From Darksidea phi (Eukaryota; Ascomycota; Dothideomycetes; Pleosporales; Lentitheciaceae), in the NCBI GenBank assembly GCA_030770425.1, contig JASJFT010000406.1:1-19808 (forward strand): DNA of 19,808 bases, read 5' to 3'. How positions within the stretch are numbered: the first letter of the stretch is position 1; each line of letters starts with the position of its first letter. Under the pieces are notes generated by a model. It was not told the origin of the DNA. It made no database searches and was given only the letters and a program-made list of their open reading frames with translations. A program made the position numbers and the translations under genes. This document shows positions 8,636 through 16,695 of this stretch, in pieces.

Positions 8636-9847
8636 CTAGTTATCCTCTTCTTCCCTATTTCTGGGAGACTCGGCTGCAGCGCCGGTGTGTGGCACGACGC
8701 GCGTAGCAGCGACACGTAGTAGCCAATTATCGCCATCAATCTCGACGGCGAATACCGGAAACCCGAGATCCCATTCCTCGTACCTCCGCTTTATAAACTC
8801 GGCGGCAATCTATGCCGCGAGCTAGACTGTCGGGTCTCGAGCGACGTGTCGGCGCTTGACGTCGATATTAAGGAAGATAGGAGTCTCGTTAGCGAACGAG
8901 GCGGTCTAATTGATAGACGGGGCGGCCGTATAATATTTGGTATAGCGGAGGGTTTTAAGCGTAGTTCGGTAGAGATCGAGGCCGACGACGTAGTCGATGT
9001 ATTTATCGAGGTCGCGGTAGAGGGCGGGGTCTTTGGAGAAGGGGACGAGCTCGGCGGGGGAGATCTTAGTAGGCGTTCTAAAGATCGTGTCAGCTTAGAT
9101 TATATATAATATAATGATTTATAGACGTACACGTCGAGGACAGCAATCTTCGTATTAGGGACAGTAGAATTCTTGAAGCTCTTAACTCGCCGTAGGAGAT
9201 GTAGTATAGGACCTACCACGACGGATGTTAAGTGTGGTTCGGTAGTTGTGTCGCGCTATTTCTGCGCTTGCTCGAAGGCGTCGGACAAAGTGTCGTTGAT
9301 GATTCTGTGGTCTGTCGTTTCTGGTGTTGTCAGCATATTATGCCTAGAGGAACGCAGGCAAGAGCCCATCGCACCTCGCAACGGCTCCAGAGCTCCGTGA
9401 CGGACGCGGGCAGCGATATGCCAGTCTCCTCGGTATTCCTCAAGGGAAGAAACCCGATGTTTGGGTTGAGGTATGCTAGGTCCGCCTTTGTAGAGGCTGT
9501 CTTCCTCCTTGGAGGCGATAGCGAGCGTAAAGATAACGCGGGGGCGGGGAACAATGCTGCACCCTCGGAGAACGCATTAGCTGCGCTTGTGGTCTCTTTC
9601 GACGTGTCGCTACCACCACTTCTTGTGTTGGTATTACATCCTTCTTCGGAGGGATCTGTCTCTCCTCGATCGGCGTGTCGGTGAGGCTGCAGTCGTATTG
9701 CGTGTTACGGCGTTCAATCGTTGCGAGGTGGTGCGGAGACTGCGCAGCACCCGCTGGCGCTTAACAGTGGGGAGCTCATCGTCATCGCCGGCCTCGGAGT
9801 CGGCGACCGCGACGACCCAGCGCGCAATGTCGGGGCCTTGTTTACAT
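8636..9847 (-). pseudogene. Fungal PD-(D/E)XK nuclease-like protein, broken by frameshifts and RIP stops
   Basis: Pieces of one protein follow each other on the minus strand in changing frames. They are an N-terminal IARWVVAVADSEAGDDD with KRQRVLRSL (about 9830-9720), a Lys/Arg-rich linker (9690-9600), LSLRSLSPPRRK and LAYLNPNIGFLPL to ELWSRCEVRWAL (9560-9330), DTLSDAFEQAQK and HLTSVVVGPILHLLRRV (9285-9180), then DYVVGLDLYRTTLKTL, TPIFLNIDVKRRHVARDPTV, IAAEFIKRRYEEW and FPVFAVEIDGDNW (9010-8710), ending with a TAG at 8638. This is the plan of the fungal PD-(D/E)XK nuclease-like family: disordered N-terminus, then a core with 'I-x-V-K-R' and 'Q-L-A-x-W-x-A-A-E-F'. In-frame TAGs at 9258, 8908, 8824 and 8812 sit where Gln or Trp is expected. 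The only ATG in a good context (9847-9845) is followed at once by TAA, one base out of frame. The intact protein would be near 400 residues. The cellular role of this family is unknown. Confidence 0.75.
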
Positions 9848-10176
9848 GGCGGCAGACCGTGTAGGCAGCCGAACACAGCTTCGTCATGCGTGCGCTTAGA
9901 AGAATACCAAGCGATTGCCATGAGCTGCGGCGACGGTCCGCGAGTGTTGAGTGCAAAAACTAGCGATAGCGCCACCACACCACCAACAGCCTCCTCAATC
10001 CAAAAAAGTGCAAAAACATACAACAGCGGGTACTCGATAGTGGTTACCCACCTAATTACTAATCCGCCGGTACAATGCTTAAGTTCAGCTGAGCGAACGG
10101 GAAGTTCTCTTGCAAGATCGCCTCACCCGCTTAGTAGCAAAAAGTAGTACGGTTGACCAACTTCCAGTACTCTTGA

Positions 10177-10833
10177 ACTTCATCTACTGCATGCCACACA
10201 ATGGAAAGCCCTAGAAATGGAAAGCCTCGGAACTTTGAAGTTTCGATTAACTGCAATCATCTCGAAATCCCGGGGCTTGTTCACGGCGGCGTAAATATAG
10301 CCGCCGATGTGATATTAGTCCTCTTGCCTGGTCCCATCATTGCAAAACTACAAGTCCCAGTGAGCAGGAAGATTGCGCTATCTGCTGTATTTGCAACGGG
10401 CCTCCTGGCACCGATTTGCAGTGTGCCTGCTGTTTATTATCGTGTTCAAATAATGCTCGGTAATCACCCTAGCTGGTCCAATACGCAGGCCTGGATCGTT
10501 ATGTAAATTCGATTCGTTCAATAGCGAAGGATTACACTGACGGGGTACAGTCAAGCGGAAATTTACGCTGCCATCTGCGTGACCCGCGCTCCATCGCTCT
10601 TCAAGTTTTTGAAGATGGTCTTCAAATCGACCCGTCTGTACACATCGATTTGGTCACTATTGCGCTACTCAAACGGTAGCAAGCGAGGTTCATATCCCGC
10701 AGCTCGCGGGTACAATGGAAGGAAGTCATCCAGCGAGTCGGTAGCTGCCCTTCATCCTGCCGAGGTCAACCAACAGGGTCACTCATTGAGTAGTGTGCAT
10801 GCCTCGAATGAGAGCTACGAAATGCAAGATTAA
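10177..10833 (+). pseudogene. C-terminal part of a fungal rhodopsin-domain membrane protein (5'-truncated)
   Basis: Two exons join cleanly: coding runs to 10502, an intron of 48 nt follows (10503-10550, GTAAAT...TACAG, with CTGAC as likely branch site), and coding resumes at 10551 to a TAA at 10831-10833. From the first ATG (10201) this gives 194 residues. Features in order are LEIPGLVHGGVNIAADVILVLLPGP (helix 5 of the family), a short basic loop with VSRKIALSAVFATGLLAPICSV (helix 6), YYRVQIMLGNHPSWSNTQAWIV then QAEIYAAICV (helix 7), and a Ser/Asn-rich cytoplasmic tail of about 80 residues. Family members have seven helices. Helices 1-4 are missing: the frame is closed by TGA at 10174, and no membrane helix was found between the nuclease-like pseudogene and this point. 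It is probably a truncated relic, possibly still transcribed. The ATG at 10201 may be fortuitous. The function of the family is unknown. Confidence 0.78.
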
Positions 10834-12316
10834 GGAGGTTATAACGGCATATATCGCCCAGCCGCAGTTGACGTGACATCTGAAGCGTCCAATGTGAGTG
10901 CAGTATGAAGGGCGGTCAATGGATGGTGATATGGCTGGGTGGCACAGCGTATGCAGACTGTGATTGGTGTTATTCCTGTTTTTTGTATCACTTTTTGCTT
11001 GCTGGGAATGTAATAGTAAGTTATCGTTGCATTGCGCTAGCGTACAATTACTGAGTTGAGCGTGGGGTGCTATGGGCTGTGCATGCATGGTGCGGCATGC
11101 GTGGCATGCGCGTGGGCGGCTGCGGCGCACCTTCCCCTTTGGATTTACTTTGCCACGAGTCGGCGTATATTGCAGTCTTCTCTCGGAGTCAGAGGCAGGC
11201 ATGATGCGATCGCTGAAAAGCTTAACCTTTAATTGGAGGGTTTCTGAAAAGTACTGCAGAGGACACGACTGTACATCGTTGCATTTATTGTCGCAACAAT
11301 CGTCGCAAAAACAGTGTCTTGTAACTGCAGTGGGGTTTTAGAAGACTCTATGGACATAAAACACACGTTCTCACATACGGATAGATGAACTCTTGGCCAG
11401 AATGGCAAACTTTGTACCATGTGAAGCATATAACGCATTGGCACTACCGATCTACCGTGCCCATGCACCAACACTTCGCGTCATCCTATACTTTCGAAAG
11501 CTTGAAACCACCAGGAACCGCCTTCTGGAAGATTCCCTCAGGATCATACTTTTTGCCGAACCGAGAGTTTGTTTCATTGGTTCTCATGAGTGTTAAACTT
11601 CAAAGGAGCGAGAGAATGTTCAAACACGTTAAACAGCTTGTTTTGGAGATTTGAATTGAAGTGGTGCTACGGGAGTGGATCTTTGTGATTTGGATGCTCG
11701 GTAGGGAACGGAGCAAACCGTTTCACATGCGTCTTTCTTCTAGAGGCAATTGAGAAACTTGCACGCTAGAAACTCTGCTCGCTCAGGAAAAAGCGGGGGG
11801 AAGTAACACCGTGACAAAGAATGGTTGACGACGTCGAAGCAGGACGGTGGTGGAGCACTTAGTGCCTTCCTATATGAGATCACAGTGGGCGATGTACGGC
11901 CTTGGGGATACTCTGTGATCGCATGCTCTCCTCTCCGCTAGCGCGTGCTCGTCGAGAGCGAGGATCTTGATGATAATCGCATTACTCTCGGGTGGGCTAC
12001 CCGATCTTTAAGAGAGAGGATGCCGAAGCTACAGATAATACTGAAGTCGCTATGCTGACCCCTGCGCGATGGTTATTTCGATGCGTCTAAAGAGTTAAAG
12101 GCGGCCAGAATGTATGTTCCAGACGATGAGGCGAAAAAACGCTTGAAAGTAGTTCGCAAATAATATTCATGACAAATACAGGCTTCGTTGTAAGCACTCA
12201 GGCGGCCTACCAAAGTGATCCGAGTTGGAAAAAAACGGACACTCTATTACATGCAAGTAATACGATGCAGCTGAGCTAGGGTTGGCACAAACGAGGCTCA
12301 ATCCTTGCATATCCAT
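10834..12316. other. Gene-poor spacer with traces of decayed coding sequence
   Basis: No convincing gene is seen. Overlapping short ORFs of 60-140 codons occur on both strands but show no recognisable motif. Three GCATGC hexamers lie within 29 bp at 11081-11109. The plus strand at about 11940-12160 reads like coding sequence with a single internal TGA, without a start and without a recognised family. The stretch is both the 3' flank of the truncated rhodopsin gene and the 3' flank of the M13 peptidase gene. Confidence 0.5.
11940..12162 (+). pseudogene. Possible decayed coding fragment, family unknown
   Basis: One plus-strand frame reads LVESEDLDDNRITLGWATRS, LRERMPKL, a TGA, then LRDGYFDASKELKAARMYV and PDDEAKKRLKVVRK before TAA. 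The alternation of charged and hydrophobic residues looks like a helical protein and not like chance translation. There is no start codon in a good context, a TAG closes the frame on the left, and I do not recognise the family. It may be a remnant exon. Confidence 0.22.
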
Positions 12317-14852
12317 CTACCACAACTCACAAACCGGCTTCTTCTCCTTGCACTGAAACGCCTCCCTAAACTCCCTCGAATTCTGTGTGAAACCCTTGAT
12401 CCTCGCAAAAGGAGGTGCATGCGTATCCACTTCCAAATAGCTCGACATGCTCTCAGCTGTAAACTTACTACACCAGGTCTGCCCAGCGCTCACGTAGAAC
12501 ATTTGCTCCTTGGTAAAGCTCTCGAGGCCCGGGAGGGTCTGCGACGGCGCGCTCGCTTCGTGTTTCTTCCACGCATCAAAGGCGTTACCAATGCCGCCGG
12601 CGTCGGCAATATTCTCCGCAAGTGTCAGGGCGCCGTTGACATACAAAGGCTTGTCATCCGAGACATTGAGGAAGGGAGTTCCCGTGTGGTCCACAGCTTG
12701 TATGTTGGAGTACTGCTCCACGAAGCACTTCGTCCTGTTGGTAAACTGGGCAATGCTCGTATCATCCCACCAGTCTTTGAATTGCCTGTCGTTGTTAAAC
12801 TGTCGGCCTTGGGAGTCGAAACCGTGGGTTATTTCGTGTCCGGAGATGAAGCCTATGGATCCGTATGAGAGGTAGCTGGGCGCACCGGGGAATAAGAAAG
12901 GTGACTGGGAGATCCCGGCTGGCATCATAACCTTGTTCGAGTTCAAATCGTAGCGTGCGTTGGCGGTATAGGCGGAGACTTTATATAGAGGCCAGGTAGT
13001 ACGATCGACTGATTCAGAGAGTTCGCTCCAGCTGCCCATTGACGTATGGCGACTACGTTTGAAGCGAGTGAGCTGGTGATGTTGATGGGAGAGTAGTACT
13101 TGGCGAGGTCGGAACTGCTCAAGACATTAGGTTTCTAGGATAGCATCAGCTGCAGTACAGGCCAAAGTTTTGTTGACCCCTGTCCGTTACAAAGGGTACC
13201 CAGACTTGTGTGAAAAGACTGTAGTCTCGATTCAAGAGCTGTCTACAAGCATCGGGAGAGAAGGAAATCCAGGTAACTCACATTCTCGGGAGCCCCGATG
13301 GCGATTATCATCTCCTCAGCCTTCTCTTTAATCAACGCTTTCGTAGAGTTCGTGATCCAATCGCGGGTTTCAACTCGGCCGATGAAAGCCTGCTGAAGTT
13401 CTTCACCTATAGTCTTGGTGACGTCGCGTTCTTCATCAGTGTATGCTGCGTCTATGAAGAACTTGCTCGCAATCCAGGGAAGACTCTCATCCACGTAGTT
13501 GAAGCAGAACTCCCATCGATCGGGAATTAAGGCCTGCGGATTATAAGCATTCATTCTACGCGGCGCATGTCGTGCTTGAGGGCTTGGTACAACGAACCGA
13601 TGATCCAGTGACATAGCTTTCAAGGCTGTTGTAGGCCATGAAGAAAATGAAAGCCTGTATGGTCGACCGAGGCGTTTGTGAAATTAAGCTAGATAGGTTC
13701 GCATATGTTTCGGGAGATTGGAAAACCATGCGTTGAGGGGTGTAATCCGATGGCGTTAGGGCGTCAATGACCTTGTCAAGGACAAGGTTGGGGGCAGCCT
13801 TTGCGGCTTCTTCGACCGTGGTCGTTTGAAGCGATAACTAAACAGCGTTAGCTTTTAAGAAATACAGGATTCATCATGACATGCCACGTACCTTGAAAAA
13901 TTCAGTCGGATCTGCGGGAACTGACGCTTGCAGCGCACTGTAAGCAAGCATGAACTTCAGCAAGCTGTCCGCGAGTCGTGGCGCAGCATCGCGAGATGAA
14001 TTGGTCGGTAAGATCAACCTTAGTACCTCTGTAACCTTGTTACTCTCCAGCTGTGCGGTTGTCTGAACAATGCTCGGTACGGGTAAGGGGCGATCTAAGG
14101 ACATTTGTCCGAAAAACGGCACCACGACATCCTGGCTTATTAGCGATAGGGATGCTGGTAGAGCAAGGTGACTTACGGGATTTTGGAAATCAGGCGAGGT
14201 CCAAAAATCTCCAAAGAGAGGCACCCCATTCCTAGCCAAGTACGTGACAGCGTCTGCAAGCGCTTGATGGTCCGATTCCTTGAATGTCTCATTGGAACTG
14301 TAGTCCTTGACAGGAAATAGTTCCGCAAGCTTTAAGACCATCTCGTGGATCTCTGTAGGCTCGGAGCTCTCAACCGTTGCGTTGTCCATGCACGAGTTGT
14401 AGTTCTTGACCATCATGTCGAAGATGACTTTGTCGTCCGGATCTGATTGGTTTCCCCGGTTCGAAAAGGGCTTCTCCAGGATCTCTCGGAGGATGAGGTT
14501 GTTGTCGCTTCCGATTTCTCCCAAGGTGTCGTAAGTCTCTTCGTTGGAGTATACGCTCGGGAATCCACCGCAGACATCTAAGAATCATAGATCAATATAG
14601 CGAAATGGGAAGAAGTTCGCTCAGAGGGAACGTAGATTCGTCAAAGTTCTCGCAAGGGTCAATTGACTCGCGTTGGGGATGCAGATTGTTCAAGACATGT
14701 GCAGCCGCCTGGACGCAGCCAGGAGTAAGGCACACATTACTTTGGCTTGCGTTTGAAGGTGGGACTGGTGTCGCCGAGCAGGAGGCGAAGACACCGAGTG
14801 CAACGACTCGTGCAAAGCTGCGGCCGCCGAAAGGTTTCTGAGATCCTAGCAT
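12317..14852 (-). pseudogene. M13 (neprilysin-like) zinc metallopeptidase, damaged gene
   Basis: M13 peptidases are zinc endopeptidases that cleave short peptides; fungal ones are often secreted or membrane-anchored. The N-terminus (MLGSQKPFGGRSF..., ATG at 14852) has a weak hydrophobic stretch, VVALGVFASCSA, that may be a signal. It is followed by the family's Cys-rich start, with CLTPGC, DPCENFDE and, in the next exon, VCGGF. The C-terminal domain has HEITHGFD (12838-12815, the HExxH zinc site), ENIADAGG (12616-12593, the third zinc ligand), NARYD plus MMPAGISQSPF, and the terminal CELW. Inferred introns are 14635-14578, 14176-14132 (GTAAGT, GCTAAT, CAG), 13891-13838 (GTACGT, GCTAAC, TAG) and 13281-13135 (GTGAGT...CCTAG). 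Damage: the first intron's donor reads CTACGT where GTACGT would restore the frame and the conserved Tyr; the frame changes twice near 13600-13555, with an in-frame TAG at 13558; a one-base loss lies near 13037. Sequencing error could explain a single lesion but hardly all. Confidence 0.85.
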
Positions 14853-16030
14853 ATCAAAATGAGTTATGGGATGTTCGGACAATCGGGAAAAGATGATATG
14901 TGAGAAGTGTGCTGGAGTTGATGGTGACGGGTCTACCTTTTAATACTACCCAGAGGATCCTCGTCGAGGTTTAAACTTGGATGTAGTCATTGCTATCGAG
15001 GCGTGCCATGGCTGAGCAGTTGGGGGCGATGACAACAGCCTTGTGGAAATGAGACTGCTGCACTGTCCAAAGTTGATGATTGGTGATTGGTGTAAACGAG
15101 GCTTGGCCACGATATTTTCCAGAGTAGTCTAGCGTCTCCCACGAACTCGGCTGACGATCAATGCCTCATGCAGGAAAAAAGGTACAGGATCATAACTATG
15201 CTAGGAAACACTGATGAGCGATCACAACCGCAACCCTTGAAAAGCCTCGTGTTCGGGTTGCGACCGAATTTTCGGCATAGCCCCCAAGAGCCCGTTTGAA
15301 GTAGTATATGCGGTGCGCTCCGCTGCAATAGCCTCGTGGTATGATCGATCACGGAGTGAGATTCGCCGAATTACCACCGCGAACGCTTATGATTTCGAAA
15401 CGGGTCACGGACAACCACTGCATCTTTTGATAGGCCGCCCACTTTCGCTGTTTTGCATCGATCTCATGAGGTCGTGAGAGTGGAGGCCCTTTGCAGCTCA
15501 TTAGGCGGCTAGGAAACAAAGTTGTGCATGTTCTGGTTTTCAGGTATGCGATTAGCTAAAAGTCCGTGGTGGCAGTGCCACAGCTGGAACAAGTCGAAGA
15601 GAGTACTACTAGGAGTATCTGTCGTCAGCTTCTGTATCTACAAACACATGGTCTTTCACGCGTCCCATCAGAAGATGTTCTTTTCTAATGCCTCGCTCCT
15701 TCCGCAACTTCCCCTCTCGTTAAACAGTCAAACTTTCTCTTCTTCACAACTTCAGCACTAACGTTAAATTGTAGCCTCTTGAGCCCGTATAGACGAAAGA
15801 GGAACAATCTCGACAAAATTCGCCTTCCTTTTTTGGTAAAGAATATTGCGTACATACAACCCCCTTGATATGTGTAGGTACGCCTTGCGGGCTTGATCCA
15901 TGTCCGGACGTTAGGGGCTTATCATGTAGACGCGAGGCAACATGTGCCAACGTGTCAGTGCGCAACTTGCTTCACGCGAAGACCCACTCTTGGGTCTGTC
16001 CTTGTTCAGCCTTGGAATCAACCCCCTACG
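14853..16030. other. Spacer between M13 gene and Fot1-type remnant
   Basis: This includes the upstream region of the M13 gene. Only short, unrecognised ORFs are seen. The plus strand at 15700-15770 is pyrimidine-rich, with CACAACTTCAGCACTAAC, and resembles the leader of a fungal gene, but no coding sequence follows. DNA at 15900-16030 has normal composition and is not recognisably part of the adjacent transposon. Confidence 0.5.
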
Positions 16031-16363
16031 TCATTTCTTTACCTACTTAGTACTACGTATAGTAAGTAGTTTATTCGCTATATCTCGTATAGTATTTAGA
16101 GTAGGCGAATATCCTCGCGAATCTAGCTCGAGTATATATTTAATAATTACCTCCTCCTCTAGCTTAGAAAGCTTCTTTAATTTGGGCTGGCAATCGCGTC
16201 GCGCAGCGATTCCAGCGCGTCGGCGACGAACTGTTGTTCGGGGGACGTTAAACGTGGCTGCAGCGCGACTAACGTTCTAGACCTAATTCCGATTGATAGC
16301 TGAGATGGCTAGGGAGATATCTGCTTCGTTGCAGGGCAATCGAATAGTAGTTGGTTGAGCCAT
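16031..16363 (-). pseudogene. N-terminal fragment of a Fot1/pogo-type transposase
   Basis: The minus frame starts with ATG at 16363 (MAQPTTIRL...) and runs about 110 codons. It contains VSRAAATFNVPRTTVRRRRAG, a psq-type helix-turn-helix, then a CENP-B-type DNA-binding region with KLSKLEEEVIIKYILELDSRGYSP and IRDIANKLL. This is the arrangement at the start of Fot1/pogo transposases of the Tc1-mariner superfamily. In-frame TAGs at 16285, 16279 and 16045 fall where Gln or Trp is expected and fit RIP. The reading ends at TGA 16033-16031, after which no transposase similarity continues, so the DDE catalytic domain (about 400 residues) is absent. A RIP-like patch without CA/TG covers about 16045-16185. 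The protein cannot transpose. Confidence 0.82.
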
Positions 16364-16387
16364 GAGAGTTGATAGGTAACGCGTCGC

Positions 16388-16410
16388 AAAAAAAAAAAAA
16401 AAAAAAAAAA
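16388..16410 (+). repeat. Poly(A) run of 23
   Basis: An uninterrupted run of 23 A residues on the plus strand lies between the transposase ATG and the terminal repeat of the Fot1-type remnant. Its position in the 5' leader of a minus-strand DNA transposon argues against a retroposon tail. Confidence 0.9.
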
Positions 16411-16420
16411 GTTGGTGAGG

Positions 16421-16452
16421 TGGCCGCTCGCTTAGAATGGCCGCTCACTTAG
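16421..16452. repeat. Tandem 17-bp repeat, candidate transposon terminus
   Basis: TGGCCGCTCGCTTAG (16421-16435) and TGGCCGCTCACTTAG (16438-16452) differ at one base and have a period of 17. Paired direct copies inside a terminus are common in pogo-like elements as transposase-binding sites. Confidence 0.72.
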
Positions 16453-16454
16453 TA

Positions 16455-16695
16455 AACACGTTAAAAGCAGCACCAAAGCTCTCTTTGCCATTCACATAGA
16501 TCTTCGAGCAAAGACTATCGAGACGATGAGTTTCTATAGCTATAGTATATTTTATTCGTGAAGTAACCTCCTCATTCCGGTTTGGGAACTATTGCGTGCA
16601 TGCGACAGCATCGTAAGTAATTTTATTCATTAGTAGGCGCCAAATCTCAGATACATTAAGAATAAGAACGACTTTCTAACGCCATGAAACTATCC
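16455..16695. other. 3' flank of the TPR-CHAT gene
   Basis: This short spacer holds no ORF of note. It is the downstream region of the minus-strand TPR-CHAT gene, between its stop codon and the transposon end, and presumably holds the gene's 3' untranslated region. Confidence 0.6.

Larger units (their letters stand above)
16031..16454 (-). mobile_element. 5' end of a Fot1/pogo-type DNA transposon (truncated)
   Basis: The transposase fragment is preceded on the minus strand by a leader with a 23-base homopolymer (T on this strand) and by a tandem repeat (16421-16452) ending next to a TA at 16453-16454. TA is the target site of Tc1-mariner/pogo elements, and the repeat is a good candidate for the terminal inverted repeat. 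I found no second terminus in the window. The element appears to be cut near 16030. Confidence 0.68.

Noticed and set aside
9587..10147. Plus-strand 186-codon ORF
   Set aside because: It overlaps the nuclease-like pseudogene on the opposite strand, is Ser/Arg-rich and has no recognisable feature.
10783..11202. Minus-strand 139-codon ORF with a hydrophobic C-terminal stretch
   Set aside because: Its 3' end is antisense to the rhodopsin-type tail and the rest is His/Cys/Arg-rich low-information translation. No intron or start context supports it.
11385..11654. Overlapping plus-strand ORFs (67 and 89 codons)
   Set aside because: Two frames are equally open and neither has a recognisable domain. 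I could not support either as a gene.
12305..12868. Plus-strand 187-codon ORF
   Set aside because: It is antisense to the strongly recognisable zinc-binding C-terminal domain of the M13 peptidase and shows no motif of its own.
13556..13598. A 43-base intron (GTTCGT...GTAG) in the M13 gene
   Set aside because: It would remove YQALKHDMRR, which looks like conserved peptidase sequence. Frame-shifting indels fit better, though RNA data could overturn this.
15942..16280. Plus-strand 112-codon ORF
   Set aside because: It is antisense to the Fot1-type transposase fragment, whose helix-turn-helix sequence is clearly the real coding content.
16388..16410. Poly(A) run as a LINE or retroposon tail
   Set aside because: It lies in the leader of a minus-strand DNA transposon, between its terminus and the transposase start, and no retroposon body precedes it.
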